NCBI GenBank assembly: GCA_051747385.1
Contig: JBNJGB010000007.1
Coordinates: forward strand, 1-64,000
Origin: JBNJGB01 sp051747385
GTDB lineage: Bacteria; Myxococcota_A; UBA9042; PHBI01; JACKFB01
Direction: 5' to 3'
Length of the DNA stretch: 64,000 bases
Shown: positions 8,901 through 17,161 of the stretch, piece after piece
How positions within the stretch are numbered: position 1 is the stretch's first letter
Layout of the letters: every line of letters begins with the position of its first letter
Made by a program: the position numbers and the translations under genes
The notes under the pieces: generated by a model
Told to the model about the DNA's origin: nothing
The model's input: the letters and a program-made list of their open reading frames with translations, nothing else
Databases searched by the model: none

Positions 8901-9482
8901 TCAGTCCTGCTCGGCGATGGAGTCGGGGTTCGGGCCGACCGTGGACAGCGAGCGCTCGTTGGTGCTCCGGCGGGATATGCCCCTCGGGTTGTCGTCCACC
9001 TCGGCGAGAGAGCGCAGGTGGCCGCTCGACTCGCTCATCTGCCGCGCGCGGGAGAGGTGATCCGCCGGGCGATACTCGGCCAGGTCGCGGTGGGACGCCT
9101 CGGGCACGGAGATGATCCGCTCCCGGAGGTCCTCCGGCAGGGCCTGCAACGTGGGCTCCAAGGCCTCCTGTCCCACGGCCTCCACCAGGACCCTCCACAC
9201 GCCGCGGAGATGACGGATGGCTCCGCTTTCGCCGTGGCCGTTGCCGAGATGCTCGGCGAGCCGCTCCAGGAAGCCGTCGCCGTCGGGCGCCGGATCATAC
9301 GTCGCGCCCTCCAGCACGCCCGCGGAGTCCGGCGGTAGTCGCCGGACGAGGCCCGCGTGCTCCTCCTCGGTGGTCTGCCTGGCCACGTTGACGAGGACGG
9401 CCGTCAGGCTCTGTCGCGCGGCCTCCTCCTCGGGGAGGCCGACGGTGCGCATGACCTCGCGCACGATCTGCTTCTGATCCAT
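8901..9482 (-). CDS. DUF2267 family protein
   Basis: The start is the ATG at 9482 (MDQKQIVREVM), preceded by a good AGGAG ribosome site about 8 bases upstream; longer upstream frames lack family similarity. The 193-residue protein has two DUF2267-like helical repeats. The first (about 5-90) contains the QSLTAVLVNVARQTT and RLPPDSAGVLEG segments; the second (about 75-130) resembles it more weakly. The C-terminal third is polar. DUF2267 proteins often lie in stress or low-oxygen regulated clusters, which fits the hemerythrin and two-component genes nearby, but the biochemical role is unknown. Confidence 0.65.
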   Translation of the reverse strand: MDQKQIVREVMRTVGLPEEEAARQSLTAVLVNVARQTTEEEHAGLVRRLPPDSAGVLEGATYDPAPDGDGFLERLAEHLGNGHGESGAIRHLRGVWRVLVEAVGQEALEPTLQALPEDLRERIISVPEASHRDLAEYRPADHLSRARQMSESSGHLRSLAEVDDNPRGISRRSTNERSLSTVGPNPDSIAEQD

Positions 9483-9594
9483 GGGGATCTCCTGTATCGC
9501 TGCGCTGCGTGTCCGGGAGGCCTCAGCATGGCACACCGCCCGGGCCCGGCCTACGTCCGAGCCCGCGACGGCGCGCGCCTCCGCGGGGAGCCGT

Positions 9595-10158
9595 TCAGGC
9601 CGTACCCGCCGCCTCGCGGCCGCCCCGCCCAGCCGTAGACTCCGGCTCGGGCCCGTGGGGCTCGCCGTGCACGTGCCCCTCACGGCCGACGTACGTGGCG
9701 CCGAGCGCCCGGGCGATGTCCTCGAGCTCGTCGGCGATCTCGTCGGTTCGGGCCTCGAAGGTCAGCAGCACCTGCCCCTCCTCGAGCTCCTCGGCCAGCT
9801 CCTCCATGTCGTGGTGCGGACTGCCGGCGCCTTGCAGCAACCCATACAGCGCCGCGTACACGAGCCCGGCCCCCGCGCCCATGGCGACGCCGGCGCCGAG
9901 GCTCACGGACAGCAGGCCGAGGGGCCAGACCAGCAGAGCACCGAGGACGGCCCCGATGCCGGCGCCCAGCGCGCCGGCCCACAGCAAGCCCCGGCGCGCC
10001 TCCGTCTCCGTGAAGGGGAACTCGTCCTGGTGCGGCTCGCCGGGGTGATCGATGACGCCATACCCGCTGTCCGGGATCTTGTGGGACTCCCGGAGCGCTT
10101 CGAGCGTCGCCTCGGCGGCTGCGCGATCGTCGAACTCGGCGAATACGAGGTGCGTCAT
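9595..10158 (-). CDS. Glycine-rich two-helix membrane protein
   Basis: This 187-residue protein starts MTHLVFAEFDD with a GGAGG site about 8 bases upstream. An N-terminal alpha/beta segment (1-55) resembles the start of DUF1269-like stress proteins. Two hydrophobic glycine-zipper helices follow (about 58-85 and 87-112: GALGAGIGAVLGALL and GAGVAMGAGAGLVYAALYG). A soluble C-terminal part then contains an acidic helix and a His/Glu/Gly-rich tail. It may form an oligomeric inner-membrane protein. No precise family name can be given. It lies between DUF2267 and the histidine kinase on the same strand, with about 100 bases on each side. Confidence 0.6.
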   Translation of the reverse strand: MTHLVFAEFDDRAAAEATLEALRESHKIPDSGYGVIDHPGEPHQDEFPFTETEARRGLLWAGALGAGIGAVLGALLVWPLGLLSVSLGAGVAMGAGAGLVYAALYGLLQGAGSPHHDMEELAEELEEGQVLLTFEARTDEIADELEDIARALGATYVGREGHVHGEPHGPEPESTAGRGGREAAGTA

Positions 10159-10256
10159 GTGCCGAACCTCCGTGCGGTCACGGCAGGATGTGTGCCGTGT
10201 CCACACGTGAGGGCAAGACGCGTTCCATCCTGCATCTCGCGCGTTCTCGCGGCGTT

Positions 10257-11723
10257 CTACGCCCTCCCGGCAGACCTCCCACCGGCCCGATCGTGGCAGG
10301 ATGCCACGGCGGGACGGGTCGCCTGGGCGATCTTCCGCTCGGGCATCCGCCGCGGCAGGGGCAGCCGGATGCACGCCACCGTACCGCCGGCCTCCGGGCA
10401 GCGGATGTCCACCGAGCCGCCGTGGCCCTCCACCGTGCGCCTCACCGTCGGCAGGCCCAGGCCGGTGCCGCGCGACCGCGTCGTGAAGAACGGCTGGAAG
10501 ACGCGCGCCCGGACGTCGTCCGGCATCCCGGGCCCGTCGTCGGCGACGCGGATGACGTAGTCGGACTCCTCGGAGCGCGCCGTGACGCGGATCCGGCCCG
10601 TCCCGTCGAGGGCCTGCGCGGCATTGAGCAGCAGGTTCAGCAGCGCCTGCGAGAGCTGCTCCGGGTCGACGTAGAGCGACCGGGACTGTGCGTCGGCGAC
10701 GACCTGGACGCCGGTGAAGCGCTCGTCCGAGTCCAAAAAAGAGGCGCAGCGGCCCACGAGGCTCCCCATGTCGACCGATCGCAGCCTGGGCTCCCTGGGC
10801 CGGGCGTAGGTGAGGAGGTCCTGGATGGCGGCGTCCAGCGACTGGATGCGCGACTGGATGCTTGCGATGACCCGTCGCTCGGAGGCGTCCTCCGGCAGCC
10901 GGCGGTCGATGATCTGCAGCGCCCCGGAGATCCCCGTCAGCGGGTTCTTCACCTCGTGGGCGACGATCGCGGACATCTCGCCGAGCTGCGCCAGGGCCTC
11001 CCTCTCGCGGAGCCTGGCCTCCGCCTCCTTGCGGGCCGTGATGTCCGTCCGGATGGTCAGATAGCGCTCCGGCCGTCCCTCGCGGTCCACGAAGGGCACG
11101 ATGGTGGTGTCGACCCAGAAGGCCTTCCCGGCGCGATCGTGGTCGCGGATCTCGCCTCGCCAGACCTCGCCCTCCCGGATCGTCTCCCAGAGATCCGCCA
11201 TGAACTCGGGCGGGTGGTGCCCGGAGTTCAGGATGGCGTGATCCTCGCCGATCAGCTCGCCGCGGTCGTAGCCCGTCAGCTCGCAGAAGCGCTCGTTGAC
11301 GTCCGCGATGCGCCCGTCGGGCCAGGTCACGTCCACGATGCAGGCCTGGTCGATCGCCTCCTTCAGCTCTCGGAGCTCGTGGACGAGGCGCTGCTTGACC
11401 AGCACGGCCAGGGCCGTCGCCCAGAGGGCCCCCACGGCGAGCAGCCGGTTGGCGACGGGCTTCAGGGTGGACTCGCCCGGCTCGGACAGGGCGTAGCCGA
11501 CGAGCGTGAGCACGGTCCCGGCCACGGCCGCGGTCCACGTGTCCCGGCGCCGGCTGCTCGACAGCATGAGCAGCACCATCCCGACGTACGGGACGGCCGC
11601 GGCCACGCCCAGCTCCGACCGGAGGTCCAGGGCGAAGGTGCTCGCGGCCACGAGGGCCGCCAGGAGCCAGAGCGTACGCCGCGAGGGCGCCCTTGGGAGG
11701 TAGCGATGTGCCGAGCGAAGCAT
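10257..11723 (-). CDS. Membrane PAS sensor histidine kinase
   Basis: From the ATG at 11723 the protein has 488 residues. It has three or four membrane helices (about 17-110), a PAS/PAC domain (about 120-230), and a HisKA domain with the phosphoacceptor His256 in HEVKNP. An HATPase_c domain follows, with LLNAAQAL, DDGPGMP and GTGLGLPTVRR motifs. The PAS domain contains GYDRGELIGEDH, typical of small-molecule or redox sensing, but no cofactor ligand can be named. An ATG at 11762 would add 13 residues and is also possible. The partner is probably the receiver protein encoded divergently 105 bases away; the two share one control region. Confidence 0.88.
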   Translation of the reverse strand: MLRSAHRYLPRAPSRRTLWLLAALVAASTFALDLRSELGVAAAVPYVGMVLLMLSSSRRRDTWTAAVAGTVLTLVGYALSEPGESTLKPVANRLLAVGALWATALAVLVKQRLVHELRELKEAIDQACIVDVTWPDGRIADVNERFCELTGYDRGELIGEDHAILNSGHHPPEFMADLWETIREGEVWRGEIRDHDRAGKAFWVDTTIVPFVDREGRPERYLTIRTDITARKEAEARLREREALAQLGEMSAIVAHEVKNPLTGISGALQIIDRRLPEDASERRVIASIQSRIQSLDAAIQDLLTYARPREPRLRSVDMGSLVGRCASFLDSDERFTGVQVVADAQSRSLYVDPEQLSQALLNLLLNAAQALDGTGRIRVTARSEESDYVIRVADDGPGMPDDVRARVFQPFFTTRSRGTGLGLPTVRRTVEGHGGSVDIRCPEAGGTVACIRLPLPRRMPERKIAQATRPAVASCHDRAGGRSAGRA

Positions 11724-11828
11724 GAACCGGGCCCCTGCAATGACGGTGCCACCTGGTGGCATGCCCCTTGCTTCGCCGGGCCGGCATCCGAAGCCGGAAG
11801 CGCCTTCCCTCTCGCCCGAGGATCGCCC

Positions 11829-12209
11829 ATGGAGCCCCCCCGCGTTCTCGTCGTGGACGACGAGCAGCTCATCCTCTGGTCCCTCGCCGAGTGCCTCGGC
11901 GACGCGGGCTTCGAGGTCCGCCAGGCCGACTGCGGCGCCGGCGCCCGTGAGCAGTTCGGAGACGGCCTGTCCCTCGTCTTCCTCGACCTCCGCCTGCCCG
12001 ACACCGACGGCGTCTCGCTCCTGCGGGAGTTCCGGGCGGCGAGCCCGAACCTGCCTGTGGTGCTGATGACCGCCCATCACACGCCGGAGGTCGTCGAGGC
12101 CGCCCGCGAGGCCGGCGTCGTGCAGATCGTGGACAAGCCCTTCGACGTCACCGCGATGGTGGCGCTCGCGCAGGAGATCGTGCGGAAAGACGCAGCCGCC
12201 CGTGCCTAA
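11829..12209 (+). CDS. Single-domain response regulator receiver protein
   Basis: This is a 126-residue stand-alone receiver domain with no output domain. The acidic pocket is DDE at 10-12, the phosphoacceptor is Asp53 (VFLDLRLPD), the switch Thr is 81 (LMTAHH) and the conserved Lys is 103 (VDKPF). It probably takes phosphate from the divergent PAS kinase and acts through protein contacts or as a phosphate shuttle. Translation starts at the ATG at 11829. A palindromic hairpin directly overlaps its stop codon. Confidence 0.88.
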   Translation: MEPPRVLVVDDEQLILWSLAECLGDAGFEVRQADCGAGAREQFGDGLSLVFLDLRLPDTDGVSLLREFRAASPNLPVVLMTAHHTPEVVEAAREAGVVQIVDKPFDVTAMVALAQEIVRKDAAARA

Positions 12210-12230
12210 TCACCCAACCGCCGGGTGATT
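12208..12230 (+). terminator. Stem-loop at the end of the receiver gene
   Basis: AATCACCC (12208-12215) pairs perfectly with GGGTGATT (12223-12230) around a 7-base loop. The stem begins within the TAA stop. There is no T-run after it, so it may work as a bidirectional or factor-assisted terminator between this gene and the convergent hemerythrin gene ending at 12323. Confidence 0.5.
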
Positions 12231-12322
12231 GTGCCCAAGGACAGGGTTCGGCGGCCGTCCGCATCGGGACGCCGGCGACGCCGCCTGGCGACGCCTTTCG
12301 GCGGGCGGGGCCGGCGAGGGGT

Positions 12323-12772
12323 TCAGCCGGTCTCGACGTCGATGCCGACCACCGAGTCGTCGATGACCGTCGGCTTCAGGAGGTCCTCCTCCTCGTGCCT
12401 CATGTCCTCGCGCATCAGCTCACCCAGGACCATGATCTCCCGAGTGAGCTCCTGCGCGGGGGTGTGATCCTCGGCGAGCATCTCCCGGAGCTTCCGCATC
12501 TGCTGGCGCTGCTCCCGGTGATACCGCTCCAGCTCGCGTGTGCAGATGTAGCCCCAGTTCGTGTTCTCGCGGAGGGCCGGGACGAGCACGTCGTCCTCCA
12601 AGGCCATGTGCCCGACGAGCCTGTCCAGCATGGTCCGGGCACGGGATCGCAGCTCGCCCAACACCGACTGCAGCTCCGACGGCGAGCGCCGACACAGCGA
12701 TTCGATCTCGTCGAGCTGCTGGCGCATCTCCACGTGCTCCTCGAGGATGCGTTCAGCCACCTTGCTCGTCAT
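12323..12772 (-). CDS. Hemerythrin HHE-domain protein
   Basis: This 149-residue all-helical protein carries the His/Glu pattern of a hemerythrin HHE cation-binding domain: His13 in EEHVEMR, H-x3-E in GHMALEDDVL, H in RYHREQRQQ and H-E in MRHEEEDLL. Such proteins bind a di-iron centre and act in O2, NO or redox sensing or storage. The ATG at 12772 has a strong CAGGAGG site upstream. It is convergent with the receiver gene and lies downstream of the DUF4345 gene. A second hemerythrin-like gene is 0.9 kb away. Confidence 0.82.
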   Translation of the reverse strand: MTSKVAERILEEHVEMRQQLDEIESLCRRSPSELQSVLGELRSRARTMLDRLVGHMALEDDVLVPALRENTNWGYICTRELERYHREQRQQMRKLREMLAEDHTPAQELTREIMVLGELMREDMRHEEEDLLKPTVIDDSVVGIDVETG

Positions 12773-12942
12773 GGATACCTCCTGCACGTCCACCAAGACC
12801 ATGCATATAGCACGGATCGTACCAACTTCTCGGAGCCCGCCGATCGCGCATCCGCGTGGGATTCGGCCGGGCGATCCCGCCCACGGACGCGTCATAGCGC
12901 CCACAGGGCACCACGTCCGTGCGATGCCGCACATGGGCCGCC

Positions 12943-13530
12943 CTACTTCCGCGGCGATCCGGGAGACGCCGGGGTGCCCTTGGCCGCTCCCTCGCCGGAC
13001 CGGGTGGGCCGCGCGTCGTCCTCCGGCTTCTTCTCGGCAGCGCCGGTGGATTTGCCGCCCTCCTTGGAGGCGGGGCGCTCCTTCGGCGGCGCCTTCTTGC
13101 CGGGCTTGCGTCGACGCGCCACCCAGAGGACCACCGCCACGACGATCGCGCCGGCGCTCTCCGCCGCCAGGAGCATCCAGATGACGGGGTTGTCCGGCTC
13201 GTCGAGGACGACGCCCAGCACGCGCCCGGCGGCCAGGCCCGCGCACACGAGCCCGATCGCCACGAGGCCGGCCACCAGCCAGCGGCGCAGCACGACGCAC
13301 AGGAGCAGGAACGTCGCGAACCCGACCTGGAGTCCGCCGTACATGGCGCGGATCTCCGTGCGGGTGGCGGGGGTGTCCGCCGTGATCTGCACCTGGTTGG
13401 CCATCTCCGTCGGCCAGCCGAGGAAGAAGGCCCCGAAGCCACCGAAGATGAGCGCCGCAACTCCGACGGCCACGCGCCGGAGCGTGTCCGGCCGCATCCC
13501 GGGGGCGTGCTGGTCGTGCTGGTCGGTCAT
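12943..13530 (-). CDS. DUF4345 membrane protein with charged C-terminal tail
   Basis: The 195-residue protein has four predicted helices (about 20-40, 68-88, 90-110 and 118-142). The conserved signature TEIRAMYGGLQVG is typical of DUF4345. The tail from about 145 is rich in Lys, Pro, Glu and Ala and probably cytoplasmic. Function is unknown. It is divergent from the second hemerythrin gene, with 138 bases between starts, and is followed on the same strand after 170 bases by the first hemerythrin gene. Confidence 0.75.
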   Translation of the reverse strand: MTDQHDQHAPGMRPDTLRRVAVGVAALIFGGFGAFFLGWPTEMANQVQITADTPATRTEIRAMYGGLQVGFATFLLLCVVLRRWLVAGLVAIGLVCAGLAAGRVLGVVLDEPDNPVIWMLLAAESAGAIVVAVVLWVARRRKPGKKAPPKERPASKEGGKSTGAAEKKPEDDARPTRSGEGAAKGTPASPGSPRK

Positions 13531-13668
13531 GATGCTCGTAGTGTACACGATCTCGCGTTCGGGGTGGCCGGAAGCGCTACGTCCGGCGCCGATTGTCGTA
13601 TGATGGGAGAGGCACGTCGTCGCGCGGCGCGCCTCCGATGCGCCGCGGGGCCAAGGAGGAGCGGAGAC

Positions 13669-14124
13669 TTGAGACGCGACCCACGACTCACCGGGCTGTC
13701 CTCGGACCACCACGGCTCCCTCGTCCTGGCCCGACGGATCCTGCGGGTCTGCGACGAGGGGCCGGTGGAGGACGACTTCGCCGACGCCGTCCGCGGCGTC
13801 TTCGAGCGCGAGCTGGAGCCCCACTTCCGGGTCGAGGAGGACCACCTCCTCCCGGCGCTGGAGGCCGCCGGCGAGGTGGAGCTGGTCCGGCGCACGCGCT
13901 CCGACCACGCGCGCATGCGCGAACTCATCGCCTCCCTCGAGGACGACGGCGCGGACCAGGGCGCGGTGCTCCGGGAGTTCGGCGAGACGCTCCGGGGCCA
14001 CGTGCGCTTCGAGGAGCGCCAGCTCCTGCCGGCGTCGGAGGAACGCCTGGACTCCGACGCCCTGGACGCCATCGCGAAGGCGCACCCGCACCCCGGCCGC
14101 TTCGTGTCGGGGGAGGGGCCGTGA
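13669..14124 (+). CDS. Hemerythrin-like protein
   Basis: The chosen start is a TTG at 13669, placed about 10 bases after a near-perfect AAGGAGGA site (13653-13660). An ATG at 13600 in the same frame is possible but has no comparable site and would add a basic, unrelated leader. The 151-residue product has His/Glu positions of an HHE domain: SSDHHGSLVLAR, EPHFRVEEDHLLP, SDHARMRE and GHVRFEERQLLP. It is probably di-iron binding. Its stop overlaps the next start (TGATG), so the two genes are translationally coupled. Confidence 0.75.
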   Translation: MRRDPRLTGLSSDHHGSLVLARRILRVCDEGPVEDDFADAVRGVFERELEPHFRVEEDHLLPALEAAGEVELVRRTRSDHARMRELIASLEDDGADQGAVLREFGETLRGHVRFEERQLLPASEERLDSDALDAIAKAHPHPGRFVSGEGP

Positions 14125-14840
14125 TGCGTGGGCTCGCCGGACCGCTCGCCGTGCTCGTCCTCCTGAGCCTCCCCGCTCCTGCCCGGGCGGACTCCCTGCC
14201 GGAGGAGACGGAGCCGGAGGCCTCCGCGCCCCAGAGCTCCGAGGAGATCGAGGATCTCCAGGAGGGCCGCGAGCCGCTGGACGGCGACCGCGCCCAGCTC
14301 GCGCCCCACCTCCACTTCGGGTTCGGCGGCCGGGGCGAGGTGGAGCAGGGGGACCTGGGAGGCCGCTCCGACCTCGTGGGGACGTACGGCCTCGGCGCAT
14401 GGATCGATCTGCCGCTCGGGCGGAACATCGCCATCGGCCCGCTGCTACGCGCCGGCCTGTGGAACTCCGAGCGCCTCCGGGACGCCGACTTCGGGCGGCA
14501 CATCTTCGTGGACGCGGACGTCCAGGTGCGCCTCCGGGCCCCGCTGTTCGGCGGCGGCGTCGAGGCCTACCTGGCGATGCCCGTCGGCTTCAGCCTGGGC
14601 GTGCTCAACGACGTGGTCGGGGAGGACATCGGCCTCGGCTGGAACATCGGCGCCTTCGCCGGTCTCAAGCTGTACGTGGCGCGCACGTGGGGGATCTTCG
14701 CGGAGGCCGGCTGGCACCACCACCGGTGGAACCACGACGCCGACGTGGACGACCGCGGAGAGCCCCTGGACCAGGAGCGGCGGGTCGCGGCGCGCATGCA
14801 GCAGTTCGCGATCCACGTGGGCCTGCTCTTCGGCCTGTAG
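14124..14840 (+). CDS. Secreted outer-membrane beta-barrel-like protein
   Basis: The 238-residue precursor has a Sec signal (cleavage near ARADS, about residue 22), an acidic linker (25-55), then alternating amphipathic strands with many aromatic residues and Gly. It ends LLFGL, with a hydrophobic C-terminus, as in small outer-membrane barrels. Segments such as GIFAEAGWHHHRWNHD give one His-rich loop. No specific family is recognised. It overlaps the hemerythrin gene by one base and is followed 89 bases later by the MYXO-CTERM protein gene. Confidence 0.65.
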   Translation: MRGLAGPLAVLVLLSLPAPARADSLPEETEPEASAPQSSEEIEDLQEGREPLDGDRAQLAPHLHFGFGGRGEVEQGDLGGRSDLVGTYGLGAWIDLPLGRNIAIGPLLRAGLWNSERLRDADFGRHIFVDADVQVRLRAPLFGGGVEAYLAMPVGFSLGVLNDVVGEDIGLGWNIGAFAGLKLYVARTWGIFAEAGWHHHRWNHDADVDDRGEPLDQERRVAARMQQFAIHVGLLFGL

Positions 14841-14929
14841 CCCCGAGGAGGGGACCGCGTTTCGTCGAGCGGCCGCGGGCGCTATGCTCGCGCGCGACGA
14901 ACGAGGAAAGGCCACGACGCGAGGTCCCC

Positions 14930-17161
14930 ATGATGCGCTCCACCCCCACCGTGACGGCGCTCGCCGCCGCCCTGACCGCTCTTTTCTGCGCGCCCGCCGC
15001 GGCCGACTGGACCGTGGAGGTCGTGCGCTCCGGCCCGCACGTCCAGAACCCCTCCCTCGCCTGGGACGACGAGGGCATCCTCCACATGGCAGCCCAGTAC
15101 GACGGCGCCGAGGACCAGGTCGTCGGGCTGTGGCGCCACGAGGGGTCCTCCTGGACCGACGAGGTGGTCGCGGAGGACGGGACCTGGTGGTCGCCGTTCC
15201 TGGCCATCCCGTCCGGCGAGGCGCCGCGGATCATCCTCGAGCGCTTCTCGCCCCAGGCGGTGATGCTTGCCGGGCCCGACGGCGCCGGCGGCTGGGCCCT
15301 CGACCCCGTGGACAGCGGCGTGGCCCTGAACGATCCCCGCCTGGTCGCCCACGGGGGCACGCTCCACGCCGCGTGGGTCCAGCCGCGCAGCGACAGCCCC
15401 AACGATATCCGTTACGGCACGGCGCCGATCGGAGGAGCCTGGAGCACCGAGGTCGTCGAGGAGGGGGCGGACGGCGGCGCGGACTGCGTGGACGGCGAGT
15501 GCACGTCCGACGGCTCCTCTTGCTTCCAGCAGGACACCAACTGCCCCGACGGCATCGAGCAGGTGACCCGCCCCCTCCTGCTGGTCTCCGAGACGGGCGA
15601 GGTCCACCTCGTCTATCGGAAGGGCGACGCCGTCCGCCACGCCTGGCAGGACGGCGGGACCTGGGCGCACGAGACGGTGGCGACCCAGCCGGGCCTCGGC
15701 TCCGGGATCGCCGCGGACGTGGACGCCGACGGCGCGCTCCACGTGGCCTGGACCGCCGGCGAGGAGGCCAGTGAGCCCCTCCGGTATGCGACGAACGCCT
15801 CCGGCGCGTGGGTCCAGGAGGAGCTCTCCGATCACCTCGCGTGGAGCACGCCCGTCATGGATCTCCTGGTCGTCGACGGCGTCCCGCACCTCTTCTTCGT
15901 GGGCACGACGGAGACGGGCTGCTTCCAGGAGGTCCGGCACGTCTGGGCGGGCGGCGGGAAGTGGCTCCAGGACGACGTGGCCTGCGCGACGGTCACGGAC
16001 ACACCGCCCGACCGCATGGCGTCCACCGTGGACGACGAGGGCCGCCTGTTCCTGGCCTACTACGACCACACCCTCGGAACACGGGGCCTGCGCATGGCCC
16101 GCCGCCTCCCCTCCGAGGGGGCGGACGTCTCCGTGACCACGAACGTCAGCCCGTCCGAGGAGGTGCCGGCCGGCGGGACGATCTCCGTGTCCGCCCTCGT
16201 CCTCAACGAGGGCCCGGAGAGCCCCGTCGAGGCCGCCCTCGAGGTCGCCTTCGAGCCCGCCGACCTGGTGGAGGACGTGACCATCACCAACCCCGGGGCC
16301 GACGACTCCTGCAGCGCGCCGGGCGCCACCCTGGAGTGCACCCTGGCCGGCCTGAGCGACGGGGTCCCGCGCACCATGTTCGTGTCCGCCGACCTGAAGT
16401 CCGACGCGTCCGGGACCCTCACGGTCACGGCCTCGGCCTCCACCGTCACGGCAGAGGATCCGATCCCTGAAAACGACACCGCGGCGCCCACGAGCCTGGA
16501 GGTGCTGTCGGCCGCGGCCAACGTGAGTATCGAGAAGTCCGGGCCCGAGACCGCGCCGCTCGGGGGCACAATCGGCTACACCCTCCGGTGGGAGAGCGAC
16601 GGCGCCCTGGACGCCCAGCACGTCCAGGTCGTGGACACACTGCCCGAGGGCGTCGAGTTCGTGGGCGCCACCTTCGAGCCCGAGTGGAACGAGGAGGCGC
16701 GCACGCTGACCTGGGATATGGGGGCCACCCCGACCGGCGTGGACGGGGAGTTCGAGGTCTCTGTGACGCCGTCCCAGGACGCCACCGTCGGCGCCGAGAT
16801 CGTCAACGAGGCGGTCATCACGACCACGAGCGACCAGGAGAACACGGAGGACGACTCGTCCGCGGTGACCACGACCCTCACGGAGCCCACGACGACGCCG
16901 GACGCGGCGCCCGACGCCTCCGAGGCCGACGCGGTCGCAGACGTCCCGACGACGGACGCCGCGACCGACCCCGGCCCGACCGCGCCGGACACGACGGCCG
17001 ACACGGCACAGGGCGGAGACGCCGGCGACGAGGACGCCTCCGACGGAGGCGGGGGCGGCGGCTGCAGCGGCGCGGGCGGGGACGCCGGCGCGCCGCTCGC
17101 CGGGCTGGCCCTCGTCGCGCTCGCCCTGCGCCGCCGCCCGTGGCGCTACTTCTGGGGGTAG
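14930..17161 (+). CDS. Secreted DUF11-repeat protein with MYXO-CTERM sorting tail
   Basis: The 743-residue precursor has a Sec signal (cleavage near APAAA-D, about residue 26). A region of about 370 residues follows with repeated short motifs suggesting a beta-propeller, such as LHVAWTAG and VHLVYRKG. Two DUF11-like beta-sandwich domains follow (about 400-510 and 525-640, the second with GGTIGYTLRWE and DTLPEGVEFVGA). An Asp/Thr/Ala-rich linker leads to GGGGGGCSGAGG, a hydrophobic helix and an Arg cluster, which is the MYXO-CTERM architecture used for surface sorting in Myxococcota. Two Met codons occur at the start (14930 and 14933). The 3' end overlaps the convergent gene by 16 bases. Confidence 0.78.
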   Translation: MMRSTPTVTALAAALTALFCAPAAADWTVEVVRSGPHVQNPSLAWDDEGILHMAAQYDGAEDQVVGLWRHEGSSWTDEVVAEDGTWWSPFLAIPSGEAPRIILERFSPQAVMLAGPDGAGGWALDPVDSGVALNDPRLVAHGGTLHAAWVQPRSDSPNDIRYGTAPIGGAWSTEVVEEGADGGADCVDGECTSDGSSCFQQDTNCPDGIEQVTRPLLLVSETGEVHLVYRKGDAVRHAWQDGGTWAHETVATQPGLGSGIAADVDADGALHVAWTAGEEASEPLRYATNASGAWVQEELSDHLAWSTPVMDLLVVDGVPHLFFVGTTETGCFQEVRHVWAGGGKWLQDDVACATVTDTPPDRMASTVDDEGRLFLAYYDHTLGTRGLRMARRLPSEGADVSVTTNVSPSEEVPAGGTISVSALVLNEGPESPVEAALEVAFEPADLVEDVTITNPGADDSCSAPGATLECTLAGLSDGVPRTMFVSADLKSDASGTLTVTASASTVTAEDPIPENDTAAPTSLEVLSAAANVSIEKSGPETAPLGGTIGYTLRWESDGALDAQHVQVVDTLPEGVEFVGATFEPEWNEEARTLTWDMGATPTGVDGEFEVSVTPSQDATVGAEIVNEAVITTTSDQENTEDDSSAVTTTLTEPTTTPDAAPDASEADAVADVPTTDAATDPGPTAPDTTADTAQGGDAGDEDASDGGGGGGCSGAGGDAGAPLAGLALVALALRRRPWRYFWG

